A stretch of 64,000 nucleotides of DNA from NCBI GenBank assembly GCA_029260575.1, contig JAJDDB010000012.1, positions 20,269 to 84,268 of the forward strand, in the 5' to 3' direction. Below, one piece after another: positions 9,129 through 17,101 of the stretch. Positions within the stretch are counted from its first letter, which is position 1. The number at the start of each line of letters is the position of its first letter. A program made the translations under genes and the position numbers. The DNA is from Phycisphaerales bacterium (lineage in GTDB: Bacteria; Planctomycetota; Phycisphaerae; Phycisphaerales; SM1A02). The notes under the pieces were generated by a model. That model saw only the letters and a program-made list of their open reading frames with translations, ran no database searches and was not told the origin of the DNA.

Positions 9129-9752
9129 ATGATCATCTTCGGCACGCGCGGTGTGACGTATACCAAGCAGCAAGGCGAATTTCACTGTCCGCAATGCAAC
9201 GGACCGAATCCCTACCGACAGAAACGCGTTCGGCGGTTCTTCACGCTGTACTTCATACCCGTGATTCCGATGGACCTGCTCGGCGAATATGTCGAATGTC
9301 CGACATGCAGAGGCACGTACAACCCCGGCGTGCTGGAATGGGATCCGAGTGCAGCCGCTTCGGAATTCGAAGCGGAATTTCATCGCGGACTGAAGCGTGT
9401 GATGATCGAAATGCTGCTTGCTGACGGCGTGGTTGATGACAATGAAGTCTCTGTTGCATGCGGTCTGTATAAAGATGTCGCAGGTCACGAGATTTCCGAC
9501 GCTGACTTTCGCAGCGAGATTGAAACCGCACAGACAGACGGCCAGAATGTCACCGAATACCTTGCATCGCTCGCACCAGTACTTAATGATCAGGGCAAGG
9601 AACTGGTGATGAAGGGCGCACTACTGATCTCTGCAGCAGATGGCGAATTTCAACCCGAAGAACAACGACTTGTTGCTGAGTGGGCGGCAGCGCTTGGGAT
9701 AAGCAAGGCCCATCTGAACGGGATCATCGGTGAGTGTGTCCCGGCCAATTAA
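9129..9752 (+). CDS. Zinc-ribbon protein with TerB-like domain
   Basis: The protein has about 207 residues. An N-terminal module starts MIIFGTRG and carries a zinc ribbon made of 'CPQCNGPNPY' and 'VECPTCRGTYNPG' (residues ~17-65), with a short hydrophobic stretch between them (RFFTLYFIPVIPMDLLG). The second half (about 85-205) is all-helical and repeats a 'MLLADGVVDDNE' and 'LLISAADGEFQPEEQRLV' pattern. That acidic-helix signature belongs to TerB/DjlA-type domains, often linked to tellurite resistance or stress. ATG 9129 follows an AGGGGG. The stop overlaps the start of the next gene by 23 bases. The biological role is unknown. Confidence 0.75.
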   Translation: MIIFGTRGVTYTKQQGEFHCPQCNGPNPYRQKRVRRFFTLYFIPVIPMDLLGEYVECPTCRGTYNPGVLEWDPSAAASEFEAEFHRGLKRVMIEMLLADGVVDDNEVSVACGLYKDVAGHEISDADFRSEIETAQTDGQNVTEYLASLAPVLNDQGKELVMKGALLISAADGEFQPEEQRLVAEWAAALGISKAHLNGIIGECVPAN

Positions 9753-10455
9753 GAGTCAGCGATCATTGCGGCCGGCCCTGCTGCTGCGCGCGACGCTTGC
9801 AGGGGTTTTGCACGTTCTTGCGCTCGCTGCGCCGTTCACGCTGCTGTGCATCTTCCAGACGGTTGTCATGAATACCGCAATCATCATTGTGCTTTGCATG
9901 TGCGGCATCTGGGCGGCGGTGGAATACGCAGCACATACACGGTTCAGCAGGGTTGCGACGCATTGCATTCGCGCCTCTGCCCTGCCGAGGGCGCAGTGCC
10001 TGTCGATTCTTATTGCGCTGTGGATGGGATTGATCGACGCTGCGGTGCATGGTTGCCCTGCAGAGAGCTTGATAGCAATCGGCGGAGTGCTTCTGAGCGC
10101 TGGCATCGCGCTTCGATGTTCTGCCATCGTGCAGTTGGGCGATCATTTTCACGATGATGTCATCACCCTGCCTGGTCAAACGATGGTGACGACCGGCATG
10201 TATCGCTGGATTCGGCATCCCTCGGAACTGGGAAACCTCCTGATCACCGCCGGCGCATCGGTCGCGCTGGGCAGTGCGGTTGCAGGGCTTGTGGTTGCGA
10301 TTGTCGTTGTGCCGGTCACGTTACTGCGCGTGCATCGTGAAGATGACCTGTTGCGGGCTGAGTTGGACGGCTACGAGGCGTACGCGCGACATGTAGGTGC
10401 GCTGGTCCCTATTCTTCGGATGCCTGGCGAAGAATCTTCTTTTCCTTGGCGCTGA
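9730..10455 (+). CDS. Isoprenylcysteine carboxyl methyltransferase-like membrane protein
   Basis: The 241-residue protein has several membrane segments. Its C-terminal half carries 'GMYRWIRHPSELGNLLITAG', the RHP-x-Y/E-x-G element of the ICMT/PEMT family, and ends with an 'EDDLLRAELDGYEAYARHV' segment typical of the same fold. Such proteins methylate small lipophilic or isoprenoid substrates with S-adenosylmethionine at the membrane; many bacterial members have no known substrate. The GTG start at 9730 lies inside the end of the preceding gene. The 3' end overlaps the convergent rhomboid gene by 47 bases. Confidence 0.75.
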   Translation: MSVSRPIKSQRSLRPALLLRATLAGVLHVLALAAPFTLLCIFQTVVMNTAIIIVLCMCGIWAAVEYAAHTRFSRVATHCIRASALPRAQCLSILIALWMGLIDAAVHGCPAESLIAIGGVLLSAGIALRCSAIVQLGDHFHDDVITLPGQTMVTTGMYRWIRHPSELGNLLITAGASVALGSAVAGLVVAIVVVPVTLLRVHREDDLLRAELDGYEAYARHVGALVPILRMPGEESSFPWR

Positions 10456-11500
10456 GGCTTTGTACGCCTTTCTTGCTGACCTTGTCGAGAATGGCGTCGA
10501 CCTGATCGGGTTTGCCCGGTCTGGTGCGAGCCTTTCGTTTGTTTCGGTAGTGGTGTGATGTCGGATCCACCCAACCGAGAAGGTCGAAAAAGCCGTGCAG
10601 ATGCTGCGGTCTGCGGATGAAATAGAAGCCTGCAATTGCGCCGCCGAGGTGCCCCGCCTCGCCGCCCGCGTTTGACCCGCCGACGATGATCGTGAACAGC
10701 GCTACAGCGACCAGCGCATATGCCAGTGTTTTCAGGCGCATGGGAAGAATAAAAAACAGCAGCACGGTTGCGTTCGGTGCAAGGAACGCGCCCGCCATGA
10801 GCACGCCGAACACACCAGCCGAAGCGCCGATCAATGGCGTTGCGGTGCTGTTGAACAGCAGACCCGGAATCATGACGCCCTGCCCGAACAACATCGAAAT
10901 CACGAAACCGCTGACGTTGAGCAGCAGGTACATGATCGCGCCAAAGATGCCGCACAACAGATAAAAAGCAATGTAGCGCTTTGACCCAAGAAAGCGTTCG
11001 ACCATCGGCCCAAAGAAAAACAGGCCGACCATATTGAACAGCAGATGCGTCAGGTTTGCGTGCAGGAACTGGAATCCGATGAACCGCCAAACTTCAAGTT
11101 TCTGAAACGCAAGTGTAGTTGAGAAGTGAAACCACCGCTGCAACGGCGGCATCAATGACACGGTTGTCGTGCCGACAAGCGTCGCCGGCGATGTCGATTG
11201 ATCAAACACCTGCCGTTGTGCCTGCCCGCTGCGCGCCAACAACGCCCGTTCATTCTTCGATGCAACAACAACGTATTGCGCCCCGCCGGACAACTCGACA
11301 GTCGGCGGCAGATCGCGTGAGACTTCGACTGCGCTCCAGTATTGCATGGGCGTCAAACTGTCGATCATGAATACGACGACGCAGATAATGATGATCCAGG
11401 TGTTGGCGGACCACATTTTCATAGCCGAGATACCCCCGCTGCCGTACGTGCCCGGCCGGGGCGGCTCTCGTCGAACATAGTCGCGTTCATATATGCCCAT
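10409..11500 (-). CDS. Rhomboid family intramembrane serine protease with C-terminal DUF6576-like tail
   Basis: The 363-residue protein has an N-terminal membrane helix (residues ~28-46), a soluble region of about 80 residues, and the rhomboid core from about 125 to 300. The core includes 'FLHANLTHLLFNMVGLFFFG', the nucleophile motif GASAGVFG and the partner His in 'GEAGHLGGAIAGFYF'. Rhomboids cut transmembrane substrates within the bilayer. The tail holds 'VDAILDKVSKKG' and 'SLSAKEKKIL', an element repeated in the neighbouring site-2 protease. ATG 11500 follows GAGGA at 5 bases. The gene is convergent with, and overlaps, the ICMT-like gene. The enzyme call is strong; substrates are unknown. 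Confidence 0.92.
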   Translation of the reverse strand: MGIYERDYVRREPPRPGTYGSGGISAMKMWSANTWIIIICVVVFMIDSLTPMQYWSAVEVSRDLPPTVELSGGAQYVVVASKNERALLARSGQAQRQVFDQSTSPATLVGTTTVSLMPPLQRWFHFSTTLAFQKLEVWRFIGFQFLHANLTHLLFNMVGLFFFGPMVERFLGSKRYIAFYLLCGIFGAIMYLLLNVSGFVISMLFGQGVMIPGLLFNSTATPLIGASAGVFGVLMAGAFLAPNATVLLFFILPMRLKTLAYALVAVALFTIIVGGSNAGGEAGHLGGAIAGFYFIRRPQHLHGFFDLLGWVDPTSHHYRNKRKARTRPGKPDQVDAILDKVSKKGVQSLSAKEKKILRQASEE

Positions 11501-11608
11501 TGAATCCTCTAAAAGCGGTCGCTGCTCATCCGGTCGTTGTTACGACTTATTCGGAGTCTGAGTGTCAGGTTCACAAGTTTTTTCGAGTTGAACACCGGCA
11601 ATGATGGT

Positions 11609-12709
11609 TCAGTCCTGCCTTTGGCGCTTGCGTTCGGTAACCCTTTGCAGCAATTTCTTCTCGCGTGCGTTCAGACTGTCCATGCCTGAGTTGGCGATCT
11701 TGGCCAAGATGGCGTCCACCTGCTGCTGCTCCTGGGCATCGGCCTGAAGCTGCTTTTCAGCGTTACGTTCAGCGCGATTGGGCGCAGCCGGTTCGGGGTC
11801 CGAGCCATCATCATCGAGCAGCACACTGACCGCGTAATCTTCAGTTTCGCCGCCCATCATGCCCTGTGTGAATTCGAGTTGTTTGTGCGTGATGTAACAC
11901 GTGATCGCCCCGAAGCCGGCTATACATATCAACATCAGTTCATTCATGACAAGCCCGAAGATCGCCAGCAGGATTGCTCCGACGAATCCGGTCCGAACTG
12001 CAAAGCGCATTGAATTGGCGTAGCCGAGCTTCGGCCACAGCGCGGCCTGCAGAAGTTGACCACCATCCAGCGGAAACATCGGCAGCAAGTTGAACAGCAG
12101 CAGAAGAAAGCTCATACCGTTAATGCACACAAGTGCCATGAGCAGAATCGAACTTGCGACATCAGAGTTGTGAACGATCGGATTCAGAGGAACGAGCGGA
12201 TTTGGAATCGCAACACCGAACCACTGTCCAGTCATGACGCCAAGTGTTGTTCCAACGACAACGCAGATGATGACATTGACGTGCGGCCCGCCGGCTGCGG
12301 TGATGAAGTGACGTTTCCAGTTGTTCCCGCTATGACAACGGGCGAGCCCGCCGAGCGGCCACATGAGGATTTCGTCAGCCGTACCGCCTGCCCATCGACA
12401 TGCAATGCAGTGGCCGAATTCGTGCAGCAGTACAATGAGAAACAGCGCGCCCATCGCCATGGCGACGATGCCCACGCCGAGCGGTTCGGTGTCCGCTGAG
12501 TCTGGTCCGGCGACCGCGCGAAGAAGTTCAACAATGATGTAGATGACAAACAGAAGATGAATCTTGACCGTGATTCCCGCAATGCGAAACATCGCGACCG
12601 ACCACGAGAACGGATTGTCGAGTTTGGGGCGCAGGCCCTGCCAGTCGCCGCCGGGCTTGCCGAGCTTGCGCCACGGGTCGTCTGCGTAATCGCGATCCTC
12701 CCAGCTCAT
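11609..12709 (-). CDS. Site-2 protease family (M50) metalloprotease
   Basis: The 366-residue membrane protein carries the zinc motif HEFGH (in 'IVLLHEFGHCIACRWAGG', near residue 95) and the third-ligand motif 'NLLPMFPLDGGQLLQ' near residue 220. Both are needed for intramembrane metalloproteolysis, which in bacteria commonly cleaves anti-sigma factors or signal-peptide remnants. It has about six hydrophobic segments and no PDZ domain. Its C-terminal tail contains 'VDAILAKIANSG' followed by 'SLNAREKKLL', closely matching the tail of the rhomboid encoded just downstream. The start ATG at 12709 overlaps the stop of the NUDIX gene (ATGA), so the two are coupled. Confidence 0.92.
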   Translation of the reverse strand: MSWEDRDYADDPWRKLGKPGGDWQGLRPKLDNPFSWSVAMFRIAGITVKIHLLFVIYIIVELLRAVAGPDSADTEPLGVGIVAMAMGALFLIVLLHEFGHCIACRWAGGTADEILMWPLGGLARCHSGNNWKRHFITAAGGPHVNVIICVVVGTTLGVMTGQWFGVAIPNPLVPLNPIVHNSDVASSILLMALVCINGMSFLLLLFNLLPMFPLDGGQLLQAALWPKLGYANSMRFAVRTGFVGAILLAIFGLVMNELMLICIAGFGAITCYITHKQLEFTQGMMGGETEDYAVSVLLDDDGSDPEPAAPNRAERNAEKQLQADAQEQQQVDAILAKIANSGMDSLNAREKKLLQRVTERKRQRQD

Positions 12710-13278
12710 CTCGCGTCTGCCCCCGCAAAAAAGACTCCCGTCCCCTTTTTCGCTGCATCGAGCAGGAAGATGGCTGCAATTGATTTGCCGTCGAGTAGGC
12801 GACCGTCAACTGCCATCTTTCGTACTTCGTCCAGCGGCATCTCATGCACCGTTATGTTCTCGTGCGCTTCGAGGTTTTGTCCAACGTGCTGTAATCCGGT
12901 AGCAACGAACACACGCATCAATTCGTCGCAGAACCCGGGCGATGTATAAAACATACCGATGGGCTGAATACTTGATGCCCTGTATCCGGTTTCTTCTTCA
13001 ACTTCGCGTGCGGCGGTGCGCTCGGCGGGTTCTTCAGGTTCGGCTGTGCCTGCGGGGAACTCCCACAAGGTCTGCTCGACCGCAACTCGATGATTGCGGA
13101 TCATTACCACATTACCGTTGTCGAGCACCGGAATGATCAGCACAGCGCCCGGATGCCGAACCACATCACGTTCGATCATGTCGCAGGCGTCACTTTGCCA
13201 GCGCACAGTGTCAACGCTGAACAATCGCCCGGCAAAGACTTCCTCTCGGTTCGCGCGGTTTGGCATCACTGTCATCAT
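12706..13278 (-). CDS. NUDIX hydrolase (ADP-ribose pyrophosphatase-like)
   Basis: The protein has about 190 residues. The NUDIX box G-x5-E-x7-REVEEETGY is complete (GTAEPEEPAERTAAREVEEE, followed by TGY) and binds the catalytic Mg2+. Upstream, 'PGAVLIIPVLDNGNVVMI' and 'LWEFPAGTAEP', and downstream 'YTSPGFCDELMRVFVA', match the ADP-ribose pyrophosphatase subfamily, which clears ADP-ribose and related nucleotide sugars. I chose ATG 13278, the first of two adjacent ATGs that keep the usual N-terminal length; an extension to 13350 would overlap the upstream gene. The gene overlaps the site-2 protease gene by an ATGA. Confidence 0.9.
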   Translation of the reverse strand: MMTVMPNRANREEVFAGRLFSVDTVRWQSDACDMIERDVVRHPGAVLIIPVLDNGNVVMIRNHRVAVEQTLWEFPAGTAEPEEPAERTAAREVEEETGYRASSIQPIGMFYTSPGFCDELMRVFVATGLQHVGQNLEAHENITVHEMPLDEVRKMAVDGRLLDGKSIAAIFLLDAAKKGTGVFFAGADAR

Positions 13279-13300
13279 ACGCAACGATTGAAGTCGCGAG

Positions 13301-14359
13301 TCATGCCGCCGGATCAAAACGTGCCACAGCATCGAACAGCGATCCCCCAACTGATTGTGCGGTATGCGGGTCCTTCAGCATCGCAACGCGCAGGCAGTCG
13401 CAAGAAAATGTAGCCTGCCAGTTGCTTTCGATGCTGCGGCCCATACCGACAAGCACGAGAAGATCGGCATCAGTTGAAATGTCTGCCAGTTCACGGTTGA
13501 CCTGCCTCAGATCAATCAACGGAGTAACTGTGCCATTGGCAATCGTTCGCAGTTGTGGTGATGTGAAGATCGGATCAATCGATGCGGCTTTACTGAGCAG
13601 CCCACGCAATTCGTCAATCGTTATGTCGTTCCAGGTCGGTTTGTCGTTGGCGGTGATGATGACTTCTGTGCCGGTGCGCAGCAGTTCGCGAGCCAGCGGC
13701 AAGACTCCGAGCGTCGCGTCAGCCCCAGCGTTATCTGCAAAGATAATTGCCTTGCGCCACGGACGCTGCTGCCAGGTCGTGATCAACATTTCGACACCAT
13801 CGCAATACCACGGCCGATCGGGCACGCGCTGCAACGCTGCATCAAATGGAACATTCGCACCGGCAAACTCCCGGGCAGTGTGCTCGGCCCCCATATCAAA
13901 GAGATTGCCCGCAAGCATGCCTCGCAGTATCAATTCAATGCGCTGCGCGACGTCAAGGCCATCGAGATTCTTCAGCCAGTCAGCGAGCAGCGGCAGCGTT
14001 GCCGCATTCTCACGCTGCTTGATCAGGCGAAATTCATCGACGATGCCGTGATCGAACAGAATCTGCTGGCGAATCGTGTCGAGCAGGAGAATATTCAACT
14101 GGCCGCTGCGACTGGGACATTGCTCAAATTGATCAAGTTCCGACAGGAATGCATCAGCGGCGTTATTCCGAGCTGACTCTGGAACGCCGATTGATTCCGC
14201 AGCGGCCATCTGCATCGGCATAAGCGTTCGAAACTGCCTCAGCCAGTATTCCCGAGCATCGGCATCAGTGATCAGATCGGTGTGACACGGTTGGTACGAG
14301 TCAACATGCCGAAGAAGAGGAAAGACTGCAAGGCCATGTTCAAGATGCTGTGATTGCAT
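13301..14359 (-). CDS. ARMT1-like / DUF89 damage-control phosphatase
   Basis: The 352-residue protein has an N-terminal helical part and a C-terminal Rossmann-like domain with 'KAIIFADNAGADATLGVLP'. This is the F-x-DNAG-x-(D/E) metal-binding motif of DUF89 proteins. A later 'ADLLVLVGMGRSIESNW' segment resembles the second conserved block, which in family members is usually a D-x-x-I-x-KG-x-GN/S element. Family members are metal-dependent phosphatases that remove damaged phosphometabolites such as fructose 1-phosphate or oxidised phosphopantetheine; which applies here is unclear. It is the most upstream gene in the run leading to NUDIX, site-2 protease and rhomboid. Confidence 0.8.
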   Translation of the reverse strand: MQSQHLEHGLAVFPLLRHVDSYQPCHTDLITDADAREYWLRQFRTLMPMQMAAAESIGVPESARNNAADAFLSELDQFEQCPSRSGQLNILLLDTIRQQILFDHGIVDEFRLIKQRENAATLPLLADWLKNLDGLDVAQRIELILRGMLAGNLFDMGAEHTAREFAGANVPFDAALQRVPDRPWYCDGVEMLITTWQQRPWRKAIIFADNAGADATLGVLPLARELLRTGTEVIITANDKPTWNDITIDELRGLLSKAASIDPIFTSPQLRTIANGTVTPLIDLRQVNRELADISTDADLLVLVGMGRSIESNWQATFSCDCLRVAMLKDPHTAQSVGGSLFDAVARFDPAA

Positions 14360-14486
14360 GCATCGAGTGTACCGCCGCGCACAGACAGGGCGCCGGTGCT
14401 CAGGTGCGTAGCAGATTCACCCGTGCATCGACGCCCTGTCCTGAACAAAAAGAGCTGCAATGTCTTGTGCGCCACTTTGGCGCGTA

Positions 14487-15131
14487 TCAGTTCGTAATAA
14501 CCGTGACTTCAACCCGGCGGCTTTGATTCTTCGAGCCGGCTGGCCGATCTGGGCCGTAACTGGCCAGGTAGATTCGATCAGCGGAAACACCTCGACTCAA
14601 GAGATAATCGCGCACTGCGTATGCACGTTTGAAGGCCAGGTGATAGTTGCTCTCGTGGCCGGACTTCCGGATTGGATCAGTGTCCGTGTGTCCGCCGATG
14701 CGCACCGGTTTGCCGCCGTAGCTGCTGTTGAGCACCTGCGCGACTGCGTCCAATGATCGCTTCGCTGATGATTTGAGCGAATCCTTACCGGGGTCGAACA
14801 GGACATCACTTTCCACGGTTGCGGTGACTTCGCCAGCACCATAGGAACCCTGCACGCCGGGAATGCCATCAAAGGCAGTGGACGTGTTCGCAACCGGTCG
14901 CGAGTTCGCATCGCTGAGATCGCGCCGAAGCTGGGCAAGTTGAATGTCGTTATCTCGGGCCTCCATCTGGGCCTCGTCGAGCGCCATGTTCCGCTGGGTC
15001 AGCTCATTGCGGAGGTTTTCGTTCTCCTCCATGAGCAGCGCGTTTTCCTTCTTGAGCGTGTCCGCCTCGCAGCCGCCCAGCACCATCGCCGCCGCCACCA
15101 GCACGACCGCCAAACTCATAAACCTTTTCAT
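14487..15131 (-). CDS. OmpA-family peptidoglycan-associated lipoprotein
   Basis: The protein has about 214 residues. The start at ATG 15131 follows GAGGA and gives a lipoprotein signal peptide (MKRFMSLAVVLVAAAMVLGG-C) with the lipobox Cys at residue 21. A coiled coil follows (about 25-80), then a C-terminal OmpA domain with 'VRIGGHTDTDP', 'YHLAFKRAYAVRDYLLSRGV' and a final 'SRRVEVTVI'. The domain binds diaminopimelate in peptidoglycan, so the protein links the outer membrane to the wall. The layout (lipobox, coiled coil, OmpA) is repeated in the gene at 28841, so the two are paralogues. In-frame starts upstream would hide the signal peptide. Confidence 0.92.
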   Translation of the reverse strand: MKRFMSLAVVLVAAAMVLGGCEADTLKKENALLMEENENLRNELTQRNMALDEAQMEARDNDIQLAQLRRDLSDANSRPVANTSTAFDGIPGVQGSYGAGEVTATVESDVLFDPGKDSLKSSAKRSLDAVAQVLNSSYGGKPVRIGGHTDTDPIRKSGHESNYHLAFKRAYAVRDYLLSRGVSADRIYLASYGPDRPAGSKNQSRRVEVTVITN

Positions 15132-15290
15132 TGCCGCATCCTCGCTTTGCTGAAACATCCTGTTGATTCGCATGCGCACAAGACGTTGTACTTCCATGTA
15201 CGCAATGTCCTATAACTGGTGTATCGACCAACTCGCGCATCGTCCATCACGATATGCAAACGTCAGGTTTTCCACTGTCCTTCATGCCTG

Positions 15291-16766
15291 TTACGGCGAC
15301 TGCTCTTGCACCAGCCCGGGCTCCGGCAAAGGCAATCCCGTCATGTACACATTCCATGCCTTTTCAAGACCTGGCCAGAACACGACCAGCGCGATCGTCG
15401 CAATTGCCAGGTGCGGGCCGTACGGAAGCTCACGTTTGAACTTCCGCAGCACTGCTCCGAGCCCCATCGACAGCAGCACCCACGCAATCCCAGAAAACGG
15501 CGCAATGAAGAAGACGAAGATCGGTGCGATCCAACCGAGCACTGCCCCAACCGCTGCGAGAAGGTGTACATCGCCCAGCCCCATTGCTTCCCTGCCGAAG
15601 ACCAGCGTCGCCAGAATCCGCGTGGCCCAGATCAACCCGCCGCCCATGAGATAGCCGGCGAACGATCCGCCCAGCACCTGTAAAACAACCGGCGGCGGCG
15701 CATCCGGCAAGAGCGTGCCGATGCCATACCCGATCATCATGCCGAGCATGGCCGGCGTGAGAAATTTCAACTCGGTCCACATCTCCCGCCGCGCATGTGG
15801 GTAATCATCTGCAAGAATCTGTTCGGACTTCGGATCACGCACAGGTGCGCCGGTGCTGTCTTTGATGCGCACCGCAACGACAACTGCGGCGGCAGTACCC
15901 AGCGCGATCGACACACCCCACACCCACCCGCCGAACAGAAACGCGGTGATGCCGGTCAGGATTGGAAACCCGTTGATGAGCTCAAACAGCGAGACGCGCG
16001 TTGAGTCAACCTGCTCTTGCGTTGCTTCCTCCGGAAGATACTCGTGGTAATCCGCAAAGCTGTAGCGCAGTTTGCCGAACTTGAGTAACAACACGCCAAC
16101 GACAACGCCGATCATCCCGCCGGTTGAGAGTGCGAAACACTGCCAGTCTGCGGTGCTGATCGGCCACGCTGTTGCGACTTTGCTCACACTCGGCAACAGC
16201 GCCTGCAACGAATACAACACGAATGCAGTCATCGTGACAAACACCGGCACTTGCAGTGGAATCGTGAATGTCCGCGCATCGATCACCGTCATCGAATACA
16301 GCCCGGCAACGAGAAACGCCCAGACAAAAAACGCGGGGAACGTGCGCACGAATTCGTTGTAATGCCACCAGTCGCCCATCACCTGGCTGGCCCACGTGCC
16401 AGTTGTCTGCGAACCAGTCATGTATGTCAACACATACAATCCGGTGAACAGCAGCGCCATCAACAGTTCGACAATCATGTACTCAGAGCTGATGCGCGCA
16501 CCGCAATACCGGCACTTGCCGCGCACCATGAACCAACCGAAGATCGGTAGGTTCTCTCGAAAGAAGCGCAGACGGGCGCCGCAGGTCGGACATCGGCTCG
16601 GCGGCGTGAGAATGCTCATCCCCGCAGGAATACGATAATTCACGACATTGAGAAAACTGCCTACGCATGCGCCGAATGCAAATACGAAGAACAGGCTGGG
16701 CAGATGCTGCTGCCAATACCACGGCATTCCTGTCTGTGCAATTTCCACGATCGGTGTCCGTACCAT
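15291..16766 (-). CDS. Prepilin peptidase (type IV leader peptidase, A24 family)
   Basis: The 491-residue multi-pass membrane protein starts with the family N-terminal domain. It has 'GACVGSFLNVVNYRIPAGM', a zinc motif of two CxxC pairs (CPTC and CRYC) around 'RENLPIFGWFMVRGK', and two catalytic Asp sites: 'MTVIDARTFTIP' and the GxGD motif in 'MGLGDVHLLAAVGAVLG'. It removes the leader from prepilin-like substrates at the inner membrane; a pseudopilin gene lies at 34.0 kb. The protein is nearly twice the usual ~270 residues because a large, partly hydrophobic region lies between the two Asp motifs. It runs between the OmpA gene and xseB. Confidence 0.93.
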   Translation of the reverse strand: MVRTPIVEIAQTGMPWYWQQHLPSLFFVFAFGACVGSFLNVVNYRIPAGMSILTPPSRCPTCGARLRFFRENLPIFGWFMVRGKCRYCGARISSEYMIVELLMALLFTGLYVLTYMTGSQTTGTWASQVMGDWWHYNEFVRTFPAFFVWAFLVAGLYSMTVIDARTFTIPLQVPVFVTMTAFVLYSLQALLPSVSKVATAWPISTADWQCFALSTGGMIGVVVGVLLLKFGKLRYSFADYHEYLPEEATQEQVDSTRVSLFELINGFPILTGITAFLFGGWVWGVSIALGTAAAVVVAVRIKDSTGAPVRDPKSEQILADDYPHARREMWTELKFLTPAMLGMMIGYGIGTLLPDAPPPVVLQVLGGSFAGYLMGGGLIWATRILATLVFGREAMGLGDVHLLAAVGAVLGWIAPIFVFFIAPFSGIAWVLLSMGLGAVLRKFKRELPYGPHLAIATIALVVFWPGLEKAWNVYMTGLPLPEPGLVQEQSP

Positions 16767-16825
16767 CGCGATGCGCGCTCCTGTGCGCTGCTGGAACTAT
16801 ATCCAGAGTCGCACGGCTGTCATCG

Positions 16826-17092
16826 TCATGATGACCCTTTGCGCGTTGATGAACCGGATGACGTTTTGGCGGCCTCTTCACCAGACACGTGTTCGAGTTC
16901 CTGCTCGGCCTTGTCGAGAATAGCTCGACAGCTCTTGATCAATGCTTCGCCGCGCTTGCGCTGGACAAGTGATTCTTCAAGGCCGACTTCCCCCGATTCG
17001 ATGCGGTCAATGATGGCTTCAAGTTCTTCCGTGGCCTGCTCGAATGTCAATGATTCAGGTTTTGGAAGCTGTTTGGCCGGTTTGGTAGACAT
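16826..17092 (-). CDS. xseB: Exodeoxyribonuclease VII small subunit
   Basis: The 88-residue protein contains the XseB core 'LTFEQATEELEAIIDRIESG', followed by 'GLEESLVQRKRGEALI' and a C-terminal helix 'LDKAEQELEHV'. Exonuclease VII degrades single-stranded DNA into acid-soluble oligonucleotides and needs several small subunits for each XseA. The gene lies 9 bases downstream of xseA, so the two are in one operon. Confidence 0.95.
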   Translation of the reverse strand: MSTKPAKQLPKPESLTFEQATEELEAIIDRIESGEVGLEESLVQRKRGEALIKSCRAILDKAEQELEHVSGEEAAKTSSGSSTRKGSS

Positions 17093-17101
17093 GCACGCAC
17101 T

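Noticed and set aside
14380..14445. Inverted repeat GACAGGGCG ... CGCCCTGTC as a terminator or RNA gene
   Set aside because: The stem encloses about 40 bases and no T run follows. Inner pairing is weak. It may be a structured leader but I cannot support a function.
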